The notes below the pieces were generated by a model, which saw only the letters and a program-made list of their open reading frames with translations, made no database searches and was not told where the DNA came from. The translations under genes and the position numbers were made by a program. This document shows, in pieces, positions 25,077-32,937 of a stretch of DNA of 64,000 nt. How positions within the stretch are numbered: the stretch's first letter is position 1; every line of letters begins with the position of its first letter. This stretch comes from Microbacterium immunditiarum (lineage in GTDB: Bacteria; Actinomycetota; Actinomycetes; Actinomycetales; Microbacteriaceae): contig NZ_JACCBV010000001.1 of NCBI RefSeq assembly GCF_013409785.1, positions 310,001 to 374,000 of the forward strand, given 5' to 3'.

Positions 25077-26480
25077 TCAGGCCGTGCGTGCGGCGCCGAG
25101 GAGCGCGGCGTATGGTGCGGGGGCCACCGTCGCCCGCACGACCGTCTGGCGGTGGAGCTCGACCTGGGGCTTCCGCGAGCCGCCGTCAGGTTCGCCCCAC
25201 ACGATCTCCACCTCGTCGCCGATGTTCGCGCGGTCGACGTCGAGCATGGCGAGCGAGAGGATCTTGCGCTCGTTGATGCTGTAGCCGGTCTTCGTCGCGA
25301 GGCCGATCACGGCACCCTCGGCATCGCGCACCTCGTCGCGGTGCATGAGGTTGCCGTAGTCGGCGACCGGCAGGTCGAGGAACTTGAACGGCACGCCGGG
25401 CTCGAGCAGCGACTCCCAGATGCGCAGCACGTCGTCCTTGTCCCACACGAGCGTGACCTTCGTGCGGCGCGGGTGCTTCGCGATCTCCTCGAGCGCCTCG
25501 CGGCCGATGAAGTCGTGGTCGAAGCTCACGAGCTTGCCGTAGCCGAGGTCGTAGGGCGTGACGTAGTACTCCTCGATGCTCGACGGCTTGAAGCTGCCCG
25601 CGAGCTGGAACTTGGCCTCCCACGAGGTCGCGGGCAGCCATTCGCGGTAGGCGCGCAGGTCGTCGCCGGTGTAGATCGCCGGGAGGGGGTACGCCATCCA
25701 CCCGCCTTCGAAGCTCGCGCTGAAGTAGGTCTTGGCGCCGGCCTGGAGCAGGCCGTGCTCCGCGCCCGCTTCGACGATCGCACCGCGCACGGTGTCGCCC
25801 CGGTCGAACGGGCCGGAGATCTCGTACCCCTTGTGTCCCGACATGCTGTGCCGCAGCACCATGACGTCGACGCCGGCGATGCGCACGCGCGCGGTGCGGA
25901 AGAAGCCGATCTCGGGCGCGCCGCCCTCGACGATCTCGTCGAAGATCACGGCGGCGTTGGGCCCGTCGAGCTGGTAGCGGAAGCGCTTGCGCCGACCGGT
26001 CGGGTTGTCGGACGTGTTGTCGTCGCGCTCGAGCGTGACGTCCCAGTCGCCGGTCTCGACGTTGAACTGGATCCAGTTGAGCAGCGGCGTGCTGGAGACG
26101 AGCTCGTAGACGCCCTCGCCGAGGTCGTAGAGGATGCAGTCGCCGATCATCTGCCCGCGCGGGTTGACGCCGATGAACTGCTTGGCGCGGCCGGGCTCGA
26201 GGTTGGCGAGGCTGTTGACGCCGATGTGACTGAGCAGCCGCTTCGCGTCGGGCCCGCTCACGAGGAGCTCGGGCATGTGGTGCGACTGGTCGAAGAGGAT
26301 CGCGCTCTCCCGCCACGAGCGCTGCTCGTCGCGCCAGTTCGTGATCTCCTGCCGCACCGGCGTGAGGTCGGGGCGCAGGCGACTGTGCGCGCCGGGCGAG
26401 TCGTTGTAGAGGTAGTCGACCAGGTCGGGCGTCCGGTCGATGAGGTCCTGAAGCGAGGTGACAGCGGCGTCGGTGCTCAT
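25077..26480 (-). CDS. LigM/DesA-like tetrahydrofolate-dependent aryl O-demethylase
   Basis: A 467-residue GcvT-fold aminomethyltransferase homolog. The opening WRDEQRSWRESAILFDQSHHMPELLVSGPDAKRLLSHIGVNSLANLEPGRAKQFIGVNPRGQMIGD closely follows Sphingobium LigM (vanillate) and DesA (syringate) demethylases, and the length agrees (about 460-471). Known relatives transfer the methoxyl methyl group to tetrahydrofolate. It is divergent from a TPP enzyme gene and has a paralog at 51888-53300. AAGG lies before the ATG at 26480. Substrate inferred: a methoxylated aromatic acid such as vanillate. DMSP demethylase-like or other methyl donors are less likely given length. Confidence 0.78.
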   Translation of the reverse strand: MSTDAAVTSLQDLIDRTPDLVDYLYNDSPGAHSRLRPDLTPVRQEITNWRDEQRSWRESAILFDQSHHMPELLVSGPDAKRLLSHIGVNSLANLEPGRAKQFIGVNPRGQMIGDCILYDLGEGVYELVSSTPLLNWIQFNVETGDWDVTLERDDNTSDNPTGRRKRFRYQLDGPNAAVIFDEIVEGGAPEIGFFRTARVRIAGVDVMVLRHSMSGHKGYEISGPFDRGDTVRGAIVEAGAEHGLLQAGAKTYFSASFEGGWMAYPLPAIYTGDDLRAYREWLPATSWEAKFQLAGSFKPSSIEEYYVTPYDLGYGKLVSFDHDFIGREALEEIAKHPRRTKVTLVWDKDDVLRIWESLLEPGVPFKFLDLPVADYGNLMHRDEVRDAEGAVIGLATKTGYSINERKILSLAMLDVDRANIGDEVEIVWGEPDGGSRKPQVELHRQTVVRATVAPAPYAALLGAARTA

Positions 26481-26510
26481 GTCGTATGCCTTCGTTCGAT
26501 CTGATCGTGT

Positions 26511-26580
26511 GTTCGCTATACGGACGAAGTGACCGGATAACGTCGATCCATGCTCACCGCCCGTACGCGAAATGTCAAGG
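26511..26580 (-). promoter_or_regulatory. Promoter region of the LigM-like gene
   Basis: Minus strand TTGACA (26580-26575), 17 bases, GAGCAT (a weak -10). Downstream at about 26526-26514 lies TCCGTATAGCGAA, a degenerate version of the GTATAC-type operator. Its string ATACGGACGA (plus strand) is identical to one at the 15631-16809 promoter. Confidence 0.35.
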
Positions 26581-26598
26581 GCCCGGCATCGGAGGGCC

Positions 26599-26641
26599 TT
26601 GCGAAGCCCACCGCGCGGCCGTATTGTGCGTATACGTACGA
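26599..26641 (+). promoter_or_regulatory. Promoter and GTATAC-type operator of the TPP enzyme operon
   Basis: TTGCGA (26599-26604), 17 bases, TATTGT (26622-26627), then GCGTATACGTACGA from 26628. The GTATAC string begins two bases after the -10, exactly as at 17006-17050. Confidence 0.55.
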
Positions 26642-26684
26642 TTGGACCGCGCATGCGCCGAGCCCGATACGAAAAGGGGAGACG

Positions 26685-28373
26685 ATGACGTCGACGAATC
26701 TGCAGGTCGCGAACGAGACCGGTGCCACGCCGGTGACCCACAACACCGCGCAGGTCATCGCCGCGACCGCGGTCCGTCTCGGCGCCGAGCACCTTTTCGA
26801 GCTCATGGGCGGCACGAACATGCGCGTCATCCACGCGTTCGCCGACGAGGGCATCGAGTTGCACCACTTCCGCCATGAGAACGGCGCCGTCGGCGCGGCG
26901 GACGGCTTCGCGCGCGCGACCGGCGCCGTCGGCTGGAGCAGCATCATCCAGGGTCCGGGTCTCACGAACGGCCTCACGGCGCTGCGCACCGCCGTCAAGG
27001 CGAAGAGTCCGCAGGTGCTCGTCGTTCCCGACACGTCTGCCGGCCCCGCCCGGGCGAACCCGTTCGAGACGGGCATCCAGGGCCTCGCCCCCGACGCACT
27101 CCTCGCCGAGATCGGCGTGCCGGTCGTGCGCGTGAGCGCGGCGACCGCCGCCCAGGACACCGTCGCGGCGCACCAGACCGCGCTGCGCCGGCTCTCGCCC
27201 GTCGCACTCGTCGTGCCGTACGGGGTGGAGGCCGAGCCGAGCGACTCCGACGTCGACGTCGCACTCGCCGGCATCACGGAGCCGGCCGCGCCCGCCGCCC
27301 CGTCCGCCGCGGCCGCCGATGCCGCGGAGCGCGCCCTCCGCTCCGCGCAGCGGATCGTGATCATCGCGGGACGCGGCGCATCCGACCCCGCCACCGCCCG
27401 GCTGTTGGAGCGCCTCGGCGAGCTCGTCGGGGCCCACCTGTCGACCTCCGTGCGGGGCGTCGGGGCGTTCAACGACTCCCCCGCGAACCTCGGCATCTTC
27501 GGCGGGTTCACCCACCCCGCCGGGGTCGAGGTCATCGAGGGCGCCGACCTCATCCTGTCGTTCGGCGCGGGCCTCAACTACCTCACGACACAGCGGTCCA
27601 CGTTCCTCGCGGGCAAGACGGTGGTGCAGGTCGACGACGACCCGGGCGCGCTGAACCGGTACGACCGCGCCGATGTCGCGGTGCTCGCGGATGCCTCGCT
27701 GACCGCCCGCGAGCTCATCGCACGCTTCGAGGCGAGCCCCCACGCGTCGCACGGCGTCGCGCAGGCTCCCCCTCCTCCGGGGTTCGAGGACGTCTCGACG
27801 CCGGGCGGGCTCGACCCCCGAGCGCTCGCGCGCCGGCTCGACGCGCTGCTCCCCGCGGAGCGGACCGTCGTCGTCGACGGCGGCCACTTCACGATCTGGC
27901 CCATGACCTACATGCGGCACGAGGGTCCCGACTCGCTCCTGTGGGCGTGCGACTTCGGCGCGATGGGCTGCGGCCTGGGCCCGAGCATCGGTGCGGCGGT
28001 CGGCCGCGACGACCGCCTCACCGTGCTGTGCATCGGCGACTGCGGCTTCTACATGACGATGGGCGAGCTCGAGGTGGCCGTCCGCGAAGGGCTCCCCCTC
28101 CTCGTCGTTTGCTTCAACGACGGCGCCGCGGGTTCGGAGGTCGTGCTCGCCGAGATCGCCGGCCTTCCGCCGGACGACGCGATCTTCGGCACGGCCGACC
28201 TCGCCAAGGCCGCGTCCGCGGTCGGCGCCGAAGCGGCGGTCATCGAGACGCTTGACGACCTCGAGCCCGCGCTCTCCGCGTGGACCGAGCGCGGGCCGCT
28301 GTTCCTCGACTGCCGCATCACCCGGTCGGTGCGCTCGCCCCGGTACGCGCACTACGACACGAAGAGCGCGTGA
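26685..28373 (+). CDS. Thiamine diphosphate-dependent decarboxylase/synthase
   Basis: A 562-residue protein of the acetolactate synthase / benzoylformate decarboxylase superfamily. The catalytic Glu is in RHENGAVGAADGFARATG (E65), and the middle domain is near 190-340. The TPP/Mg motif is GDC...VVCFND near 450; the canonical GDG is altered to GDC. GGGGAGACG precedes ATG 26685. It is followed 27 bases later by a 2-hydroxy acid dehydrogenase, the pairing of mandelate pathways (mdlB, mdlC), so 2-keto acid decarboxylation to an aldehyde is the favoured role. An ALS-like carboligase cannot be excluded. Confidence 0.75.
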   Translation: MTSTNLQVANETGATPVTHNTAQVIAATAVRLGAEHLFELMGGTNMRVIHAFADEGIELHHFRHENGAVGAADGFARATGAVGWSSIIQGPGLTNGLTALRTAVKAKSPQVLVVPDTSAGPARANPFETGIQGLAPDALLAEIGVPVVRVSAATAAQDTVAAHQTALRRLSPVALVVPYGVEAEPSDSDVDVALAGITEPAAPAAPSAAAADAAERALRSAQRIVIIAGRGASDPATARLLERLGELVGAHLSTSVRGVGAFNDSPANLGIFGGFTHPAGVEVIEGADLILSFGAGLNYLTTQRSTFLAGKTVVQVDDDPGALNRYDRADVAVLADASLTARELIARFEASPHASHGVAQAPPPPGFEDVSTPGGLDPRALARRLDALLPAERTVVVDGGHFTIWPMTYMRHEGPDSLLWACDFGAMGCGLGPSIGAAVGRDDRLTVLCIGDCGFYMTMGELEVAVREGLPLLVVCFNDGAAGSEVVLAEIAGLPPDDAIFGTADLAKAASAVGAEAAVIETLDDLEPALSAWTERGPLFLDCRITRSVRSPRYAHYDTKSA

Positions 28374-28400
28374 GCGGCGGCATCCGGACCAGGTGAGGGA

Positions 28401-29612
28401 ATGAAGGACGGCTCCACACCCCCGCGCCGACTCACGCTCGCGCAGGCGATCAACGTCGAGGACGTGCGCTCGATCTTCGCCCGCAAGGTGCCGACGGCGG
28501 TGCGCGACTTCATCGACGGCGGCGGTGAGGACGAGGTCACGGTGCGTCGCAATCGCGGGGCGTTCGAGGCGATCGAGTTCCGCAATCGGCCGTTGACGGA
28601 TGCCTCGACCCGCACCCTCTCGACGACGCTGCTCGGCACGCCCATCACGGCGCCGCTCGTGCTCGCGCCGGTCGGGCTCGCCTCGCTCGCGCATCCGCTG
28701 GGCGAGCGCGCCGCCGCGATGGCGGCTGCGAGCTCCGGGATCGTCTCGACGCTGAGCTCGAGTTCGTGCTGGAGCCTCGAGGACGTCGCCGACGCGGCGC
28801 CGGGCGCGCCGAAGTGGTTCCAGCTCTACGTGTGGCGCGATCGTGCGATCAGCGCCGACGTCGTCGCGCGCGCCCGAGCGGCGGGGTACACCGCGCTCGT
28901 CGTGACGGTCGACGTGCCGGTGGGTGGCCGTCGCGAGCGCGATCTGCGCAACGGGTTCACGATACCGCCGCGACCGACGTGGCGGCACACGGGCGACGTC
29001 ATCCGGCACCTTCCGTGGGTCGCGCGGTTCGCGTGGGACGAGATGTTCGGGCACGGTCTCACGATGGGCAACTTCGGTGGCCGAACCGCCGTGACCCAGC
29101 GCCTCGCGTTCATGGACCGCGTCAACAGCCGCTTCGACCCCGGCATGACGTGGGACGACCTCGAGTGGCTGCGCTCGCTGTGGGACGGGCCGATGGTGAT
29201 CAAGGGCATCACGAACGCGGATGCCGCGCGCGAAGCGGTCGCGCGAGGCATGGACGCCGTGTGGGTGTCGAACCACGGCGGACGCCAGCTCGACGGGCTG
29301 CCGGCCACGATCGACGTGCTGCCCGAGATCGCCGACGCGGTCGACGACCGTGCCGAGGTGTACCTCGACAGCGGCATCCGTCGCGGCACCGACATCGTGA
29401 AGGCGCTCGCCCGCGGCGCGCGAGTCTGCATGATCGGGCGCCCCTACGTGTACGGGCTGGCGGCCGGCGGTCAGGCCGGGGTCGAGAAGGTCATCGAGCT
29501 GCTCGTGAAGGAACTCGACACGACCCTCGCGCTGCTGGGCTGCGCCTCGGTCGACCGCCTCGACGAGAGCTGGCTGAGGAGCGCACCGGCACGGCGGCTG
29601 AGCGCGCCCTGA
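28401..29612 (+). CDS. FMN-dependent 2-hydroxy acid dehydrogenase/oxidase
   Basis: A 403-residue TIM-barrel enzyme of the glycolate oxidase / L-lactate / (S)-mandelate dehydrogenase family. APVGLASLAHPLGE is near 90, WFQLYVWRDR near 137, VTVDVPVGGRRERDLRNGF near 170, and catalytic SNHGGRQLDG near 290 with GIRRGTDIVKALARGA near 325. There is no extra membrane insert evident. It oxidises an L-2-hydroxy acid to a 2-keto acid. Being downstream of the TPP enzyme suggests a mandelate-like substrate, possibly ring-methoxylated given the neighbouring O-demethylase. Confidence 0.85.
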   Translation: MKDGSTPPRRLTLAQAINVEDVRSIFARKVPTAVRDFIDGGGEDEVTVRRNRGAFEAIEFRNRPLTDASTRTLSTTLLGTPITAPLVLAPVGLASLAHPLGERAAAMAAASSGIVSTLSSSSCWSLEDVADAAPGAPKWFQLYVWRDRAISADVVARARAAGYTALVVTVDVPVGGRRERDLRNGFTIPPRPTWRHTGDVIRHLPWVARFAWDEMFGHGLTMGNFGGRTAVTQRLAFMDRVNSRFDPGMTWDDLEWLRSLWDGPMVIKGITNADAAREAVARGMDAVWVSNHGGRQLDGLPATIDVLPEIADAVDDRAEVYLDSGIRRGTDIVKALARGARVCMIGRPYVYGLAAGGQAGVEKVIELLVKELDTTLALLGCASVDRLDESWLRSAPARRLSAP

Positions 29613-29629
29613 TCGGCGTCACGGCACGC

Positions 29630-29707
29630 GAATCTCCACGGATCCGGCCGGGACCGCGTCCTGGATCGGCGGTTCCGCGGTGGGTCGCGCTCGGATCCGT
29701 GGAGTTC
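29630..29707. repeat. Intergenic inverted-repeat element with GGATCCGTGGAG ends
   Basis: CTCCACGGATCCG (29634-29646) and CGGATCCGTGGAG (29692-29704) pair perfectly. Flanking GAA/TTC extends the stem past a one-base bulge, and 45 bases lie between. It fills most of the 225-base gap after the FMN enzyme and may serve as its terminator. The plan resembles the 67-bp elements at 1525 and 6309 but the arm sequence is different. Confidence 0.6.
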
Positions 29708-29837
29708 TGCACGCGGTCCACCCCCGATCGAGCGGTGACAGCGGCTGCTGGGCGGCCCCGCACTCCCCGCGGGTGAGACTCCCGGCGAGAAATCGCGCGA
29801 TTGCGCGTAGGGTGGCAGGCAACCAGGAGGTGGCGCT

Positions 29838-30023
29838 GTGCTGTTTGCGTTGTATGCGGTCCTGTTCGTCGGCGGGATGTACCTGTTCGGGCTGTCCTTC
29901 AACCTGGAGGCGTTCCAGGGGCTCGTCTTCACGGCCGGCGTCCTGTGCGTGTCGGCGGCCCTCGCGACGCCGATCACGGCGAGCGCGATCCAGAATCAGA
30001 GCGGCGTGAGCCGCCAGCGCTGA
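29838..30023 (+). CDS. Small two-helix membrane protein, unknown function
   Basis: A 61-residue protein. Residues 2-19 (LFALYAVLFVGGMYLFGL) and 27-48 form hydrophobic segments, with a polar SGVSRQR tail. GTG 29838 follows CAGGAGG, and TAGGGT near 29808 is a possible -10. It has its own promoter and is convergent with the sugar operon. I do not recognise a family. Confidence 0.65.
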   Translation: MLFALYAVLFVGGMYLFGLSFNLEAFQGLVFTAGVLCVSAALATPITASAIQNQSGVSRQR

Positions 30024-30051
30024 CCGCCACCGGCGCCCACGCCGCCCCGGA

Positions 30052-30969
30052 TCAGCCTCCGCTGCGCGCGAGCCGCTGCGCGCGGCGACCGGCCGCGCTC
30101 TCGGCCCAGCCCTTGCGGACGACCCGCACGGCGTCGGCGGCGAGCTCGACGCCGTCGTCGTACGGAGCACGCCAGATCGCGAGCATGTCGCCCGCGCCGT
30201 CGCCCACGAGCGGGCGCGAGAACGCCTCGACGCCCCACCGGCCCGTGTAGCCCTCGTCGAGCGTCTGCTGCACGACCTTCGGGATGTCGACGACTCCCGT
30301 GCTGAGGAGTCCGCGCCCCGACTGCCCGAGCTCGAGATACGCGAGCCGCGGCAGCGCGTCGCGGATGGCCGCCGACATGTCGGCCTCCTCGACCGCCATG
30401 TGGTACGTGTCGAGGTGGATCCCGAGGCTGCGGGACCCGCTCAGCTCGACGAACTCGAGCGCCTGCGCCGCGGTGTTGATCGCGGACGTCTCGTAGCGGT
30501 TGAGCACCTCGAACGTCATCGTGATGCCGCGGTCGGATGCCTCGTCGGCCACCGCGCCGACCTCGCGCGCGGCCCGTTCGAGCGCGGCGCGGGAAGTCGG
30601 CGCCCCGGGCTGTCCGAAGAGCCCGTACGGCACGCCGTTGAGCTGATCCGCCCCGAGGTCGGCTGCGAACTCGACGGCCGCGCGGAGCGCCGCGGCACCC
30701 GCACGGCGCTCCGCCTCGTCGGCCGAGGACACATCGGCGCCCGGCGCCTGCCCGGTCATGGCGATCGGCGCGATGCCGGCCTCGTCGAACGCGCGGCGCA
30801 GGGCCGCGGCATCCGTCGTCCCAGGGTCCAGCGGAGGCAGCACTGCGCGCCGGTACCCGGCCTCGCGCAGGCGCGGCAGCACCGCGGCGAGCGCGTCGGG
30901 CGTCGGATCCGCGACGATCGCGCTCACGTGACAGGCGATGTCGAGTTGCAGCTCGAGATCGAGATTCAC
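30052..30969 (-). CDS. Sugar phosphate isomerase/epimerase-like TIM barrel
   Basis: A 305-residue AP-endonuclease-2-family protein (PF01261). The divalent-metal ligands appear in MTFEVLNRYETSAINTAAQALEF (Glu near 153), LGIHLDTYHMAVEEADM (Asp and His near 185) and WGVEAFSRP (Glu near 247). This is the layout of D-tagatose/D-psicose 3-epimerases and hydroxypyruvate isomerases. GTG 30969 follows CGGAGG. It is last of an eight-gene operon with a split transketolase, so it probably interconverts a ketose or keto-acid intermediate. Confidence 0.8.
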   Translation of the reverse strand: MNLDLELQLDIACHVSAIVADPTPDALAAVLPRLREAGYRRAVLPPLDPGTTDAAALRRAFDEAGIAPIAMTGQAPGADVSSADEAERRAGAAALRAAVEFAADLGADQLNGVPYGLFGQPGAPTSRAALERAAREVGAVADEASDRGITMTFEVLNRYETSAINTAAQALEFVELSGSRSLGIHLDTYHMAVEEADMSAAIRDALPRLAYLELGQSGRGLLSTGVVDIPKVVQQTLDEGYTGRWGVEAFSRPLVGDGAGDMLAIWRAPYDDGVELAADAVRVVRKGWAESAAGRRAQRLARSGG

Positions 30970-30980
30970 GACGCCTCCGA

Positions 30981-31763
30981 TCAGAACACCGGCAGGTCGA
31001 GACGCTGCTTGAACACCGAGTAGCCGTCGTCGACGCTGACCACCGTGCCGTTGATGGCGTTGGCCTCGTCCGACGCGAGGAACGCCACGACGTTCGCGAT
31101 CTCCTCGGGATCGGTGAGCTTGTTGCGCAGCTGCTCGGCCGCGAAGGTCGCCTTCAGCTCGTCGCTGAACTGGTTGATGATGGGCGTCGCGACGCGGCCG
31201 GGCGTGATCGCGACGGCGCGGATGCCGTACTCGGCGAGCTCGTAGGCGGCCGAGCGGGTGAACGAGATGACGGCGGCCTTCGCGGCGCTGTACGTGAACG
31301 ACAGCTCGGCGGCCTGCTCGCCGTAGATCGACGACGTGGAGATGATGACGCCGCCCGTGCCCTGGTCGCGGAACTGACGGCCGGCGGCGAGCATGCCGTA
31401 GTACACGCCGTTCTGGTCGATGTTGACGATCGGCTCGTAGTCCTTGGCCGGGTCGTGCTCGAGCAGCGGCCGGCCGCCCGCGATGCCGGCGTTGTTGAAG
31501 ATGACGTCGAGCTTGCCGAACACCTCGACCGCGCGCGCGACCGCCGCCTCGACCTCGGCGTAAACCGACACGTCGGCGCGCACCGCGGCGACGACGCCCT
31601 CGTAACCCTCACGCGAGATCTCGGATGCCGCGGCCTCCGCCTGCTCGAGGTTGATGTCGGCGATCATGACCTTCGCGCCCTCGCGCACGAACTTCCGCAC
31701 GGTCGCGAGACCGATTCCGCTCGCGCCTCCGGTGATGAGCGCGACTCTGCCTTCCAGGCGCAT
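30981..31763 (-). CDS. SDR family oxidoreductase
   Basis: A 260-residue classical SDR: TGGASGIG at 11-18, NNAG near 88, catalytic Ser in STSSIYGEQAAELSFTYSAAKAA (about 140) with YSAAK, and C-terminal INGTVVSVDDGYSVF. ATG 31763 has AAGAGG upstream. It probably oxidises or reduces a sugar or polyol handled by the operon; it lies 11 bases before the TIM-barrel gene. Confidence 0.85.
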   Translation of the reverse strand: MRLEGRVALITGGASGIGLATVRKFVREGAKVMIADINLEQAEAAASEISREGYEGVVAAVRADVSVYAEVEAAVARAVEVFGKLDVIFNNAGIAGGRPLLEHDPAKDYEPIVNIDQNGVYYGMLAAGRQFRDQGTGGVIISTSSIYGEQAAELSFTYSAAKAAVISFTRSAAYELAEYGIRAVAITPGRVATPIINQFSDELKATFAAEQLRNKLTDPEEIANVVAFLASDEANAINGTVVSVDDGYSVFKQRLDLPVF

Positions 31764-31808
31764 GGGATTCCTCTTCTCTCTGCGTTGGGGTGTGTGTGCG
31801 TTGATGGG

Positions 31809-31840
31809 GCGGGGGCGGATGCCGCGGCATCCGCCCCCGC
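31809..31840. terminator. Perfect 32-bp palindrome after the sugar-binding protein gene
   Basis: GCGGGGGCGGATGCCG followed directly by its reverse complement, 16-bp arms, 15 bases after the stop of the binding protein gene and 45 bases before the SDR start. Like the palindrome at 14297-14326, it contains the GGATGCC/GGCATCC core and follows a binding protein gene inside an operon. Confidence 0.55.
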
Positions 31841-31855
31841 GTGCCGAGGCCCGGG

Positions 31856-32854
31856 TCAGCCGAGCTTGTCCGACGGGGTGATGTCGGCCGCGTTCTCCTT
31901 CGTCACGAGCGTGACGTCGACCGCGACGAACCGCTCGGCGGGCAGCTCGCCCGTCTCGCGGTAGTTCTCGACGTCCTCGACGAGCATGTCGAGCACGGTC
32001 GGCCACGGCTGCTCGATCGTCGCGAGCATGTTGCCTCCCGCCTCGATCGCGGCGATCGTCTCGGCGAGCGCGTCCACGCCCGTCACGACGGCGGTCGAGT
32101 CGTCCTCCGAGAGGGCCTGCGCGGCGCCGAGCGCGGCGTCGTCCCAGCCCGCCCACACGGCGTCGAGGCCGCCGGGGTTGGCCGACAGGTAGTCGGCGAC
32201 GAAGTTGAGCGCCTCGGTGCGACCCGACGCAGGGTTGGTCACCTGCTGGATGTCGCCGCCGGCGATCGTCGCGCCGGCCGCCTCGAACGCCTCGACCGCG
32301 AGCCGCGAGCGAAGGCGGATGCCGGCGTGCGGGTCGTGGCCGATGACCATGACCGTCTTGCCCTCGAGCCCGTCGATCGATTCGCCGATGCCCTCGACGG
32401 TCTTGTCGACGATCGCCTGCTGGTCGGTCGTGATGTTGGTGACGAAGGCGTCCGTCTCCTCGGTGCCGGCGTCCATCGCGAAGATCGGGATCTCGGCGTC
32501 GTTCGCGGCGGTGACGATCGAGGCGATGGACGAGACGTCGGTGTAGCCGTCGAGGATGACGTCGGCGCCCTGGCCGATCGCACTCTCGACCGCGGGGTTC
32601 ATCTTCTGGAAGTCGAAGTCCCCCTGGATCATCGTGAGATCCCAGCCGAGCTCGTCGGCCTTCTCCTGGACGGCCTTGACCCACCACGCGCCGACCGGCG
32701 TCTGGTTGCCCGATGTGAACGCGATGACCTTGAAGGTGCCGTCGTCGTCGCCTCCGCCGGAGCCGGCGGTGCTGCCGCCCGAGCCCGAGCATCCGGTCAG
32801 TGCCAGCACGGCCGCGGCGGCCAATGCCCCCGCGATCTTGAACTTCTTACGCAT
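31856..32854 (-). CDS. Sugar ABC substrate-binding lipoprotein (RbsB-like)
   Basis: A 332-residue periplasmic-binding-protein-like domain. Lipobox ALTGC at about 18-22, Gly/Ser linker, then FKVIAFTSGNQTPVGAWWVKAVQEKADELGW, GADVILDGYTDVSS and WAGWDDAALGAAQAL. This is the Peripla_BP_4 pattern of ribose/xylose/galactose binders. It follows its permease on the same strand and is probably lipid-anchored outside the membrane. The ligand may be a pentose, tetrose or polyol. Confidence 0.9.
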   Translation of the reverse strand: MRKKFKIAGALAAAAVLALTGCSGSGGSTAGSGGGDDDGTFKVIAFTSGNQTPVGAWWVKAVQEKADELGWDLTMIQGDFDFQKMNPAVESAIGQGADVILDGYTDVSSIASIVTAANDAEIPIFAMDAGTEETDAFVTNITTDQQAIVDKTVEGIGESIDGLEGKTVMVIGHDPHAGIRLRSRLAVEAFEAAGATIAGGDIQQVTNPASGRTEALNFVADYLSANPGGLDAVWAGWDDAALGAAQALSEDDSTAVVTGVDALAETIAAIEAGGNMLATIEQPWPTVLDMLVEDVENYRETGELPAERFVAVDVTLVTKENAADITPSDKLG

Positions 32855-32898
32855 GTGTCTACTCCTTTGTGATTGCGCTTGCCGATTGAGGGGTGAGT

Positions 32899-32924
32899 GG
32901 CCCGCGGGCTCGTCCCCGCGGGCC
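32899..32924. terminator. Hairpin between permease and binding-protein genes
   Basis: GGCCCGCGGG, six-base loop, CCCGCGGGCC. It lies in the 83-base gap of the sugar operon. Possibly an RNA-processing or stability element separating membrane genes from the binding protein gene; no T run. Confidence 0.45.
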
Positions 32925-32937
32925 CGAGGGAGGATCG

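Noticed and set aside
25077..29276. A 1399-codon open frame on the minus strand
   Set aside because: The first 930 codons are antisense to the TPP and FMN enzyme genes. The real gene begins at 26480.
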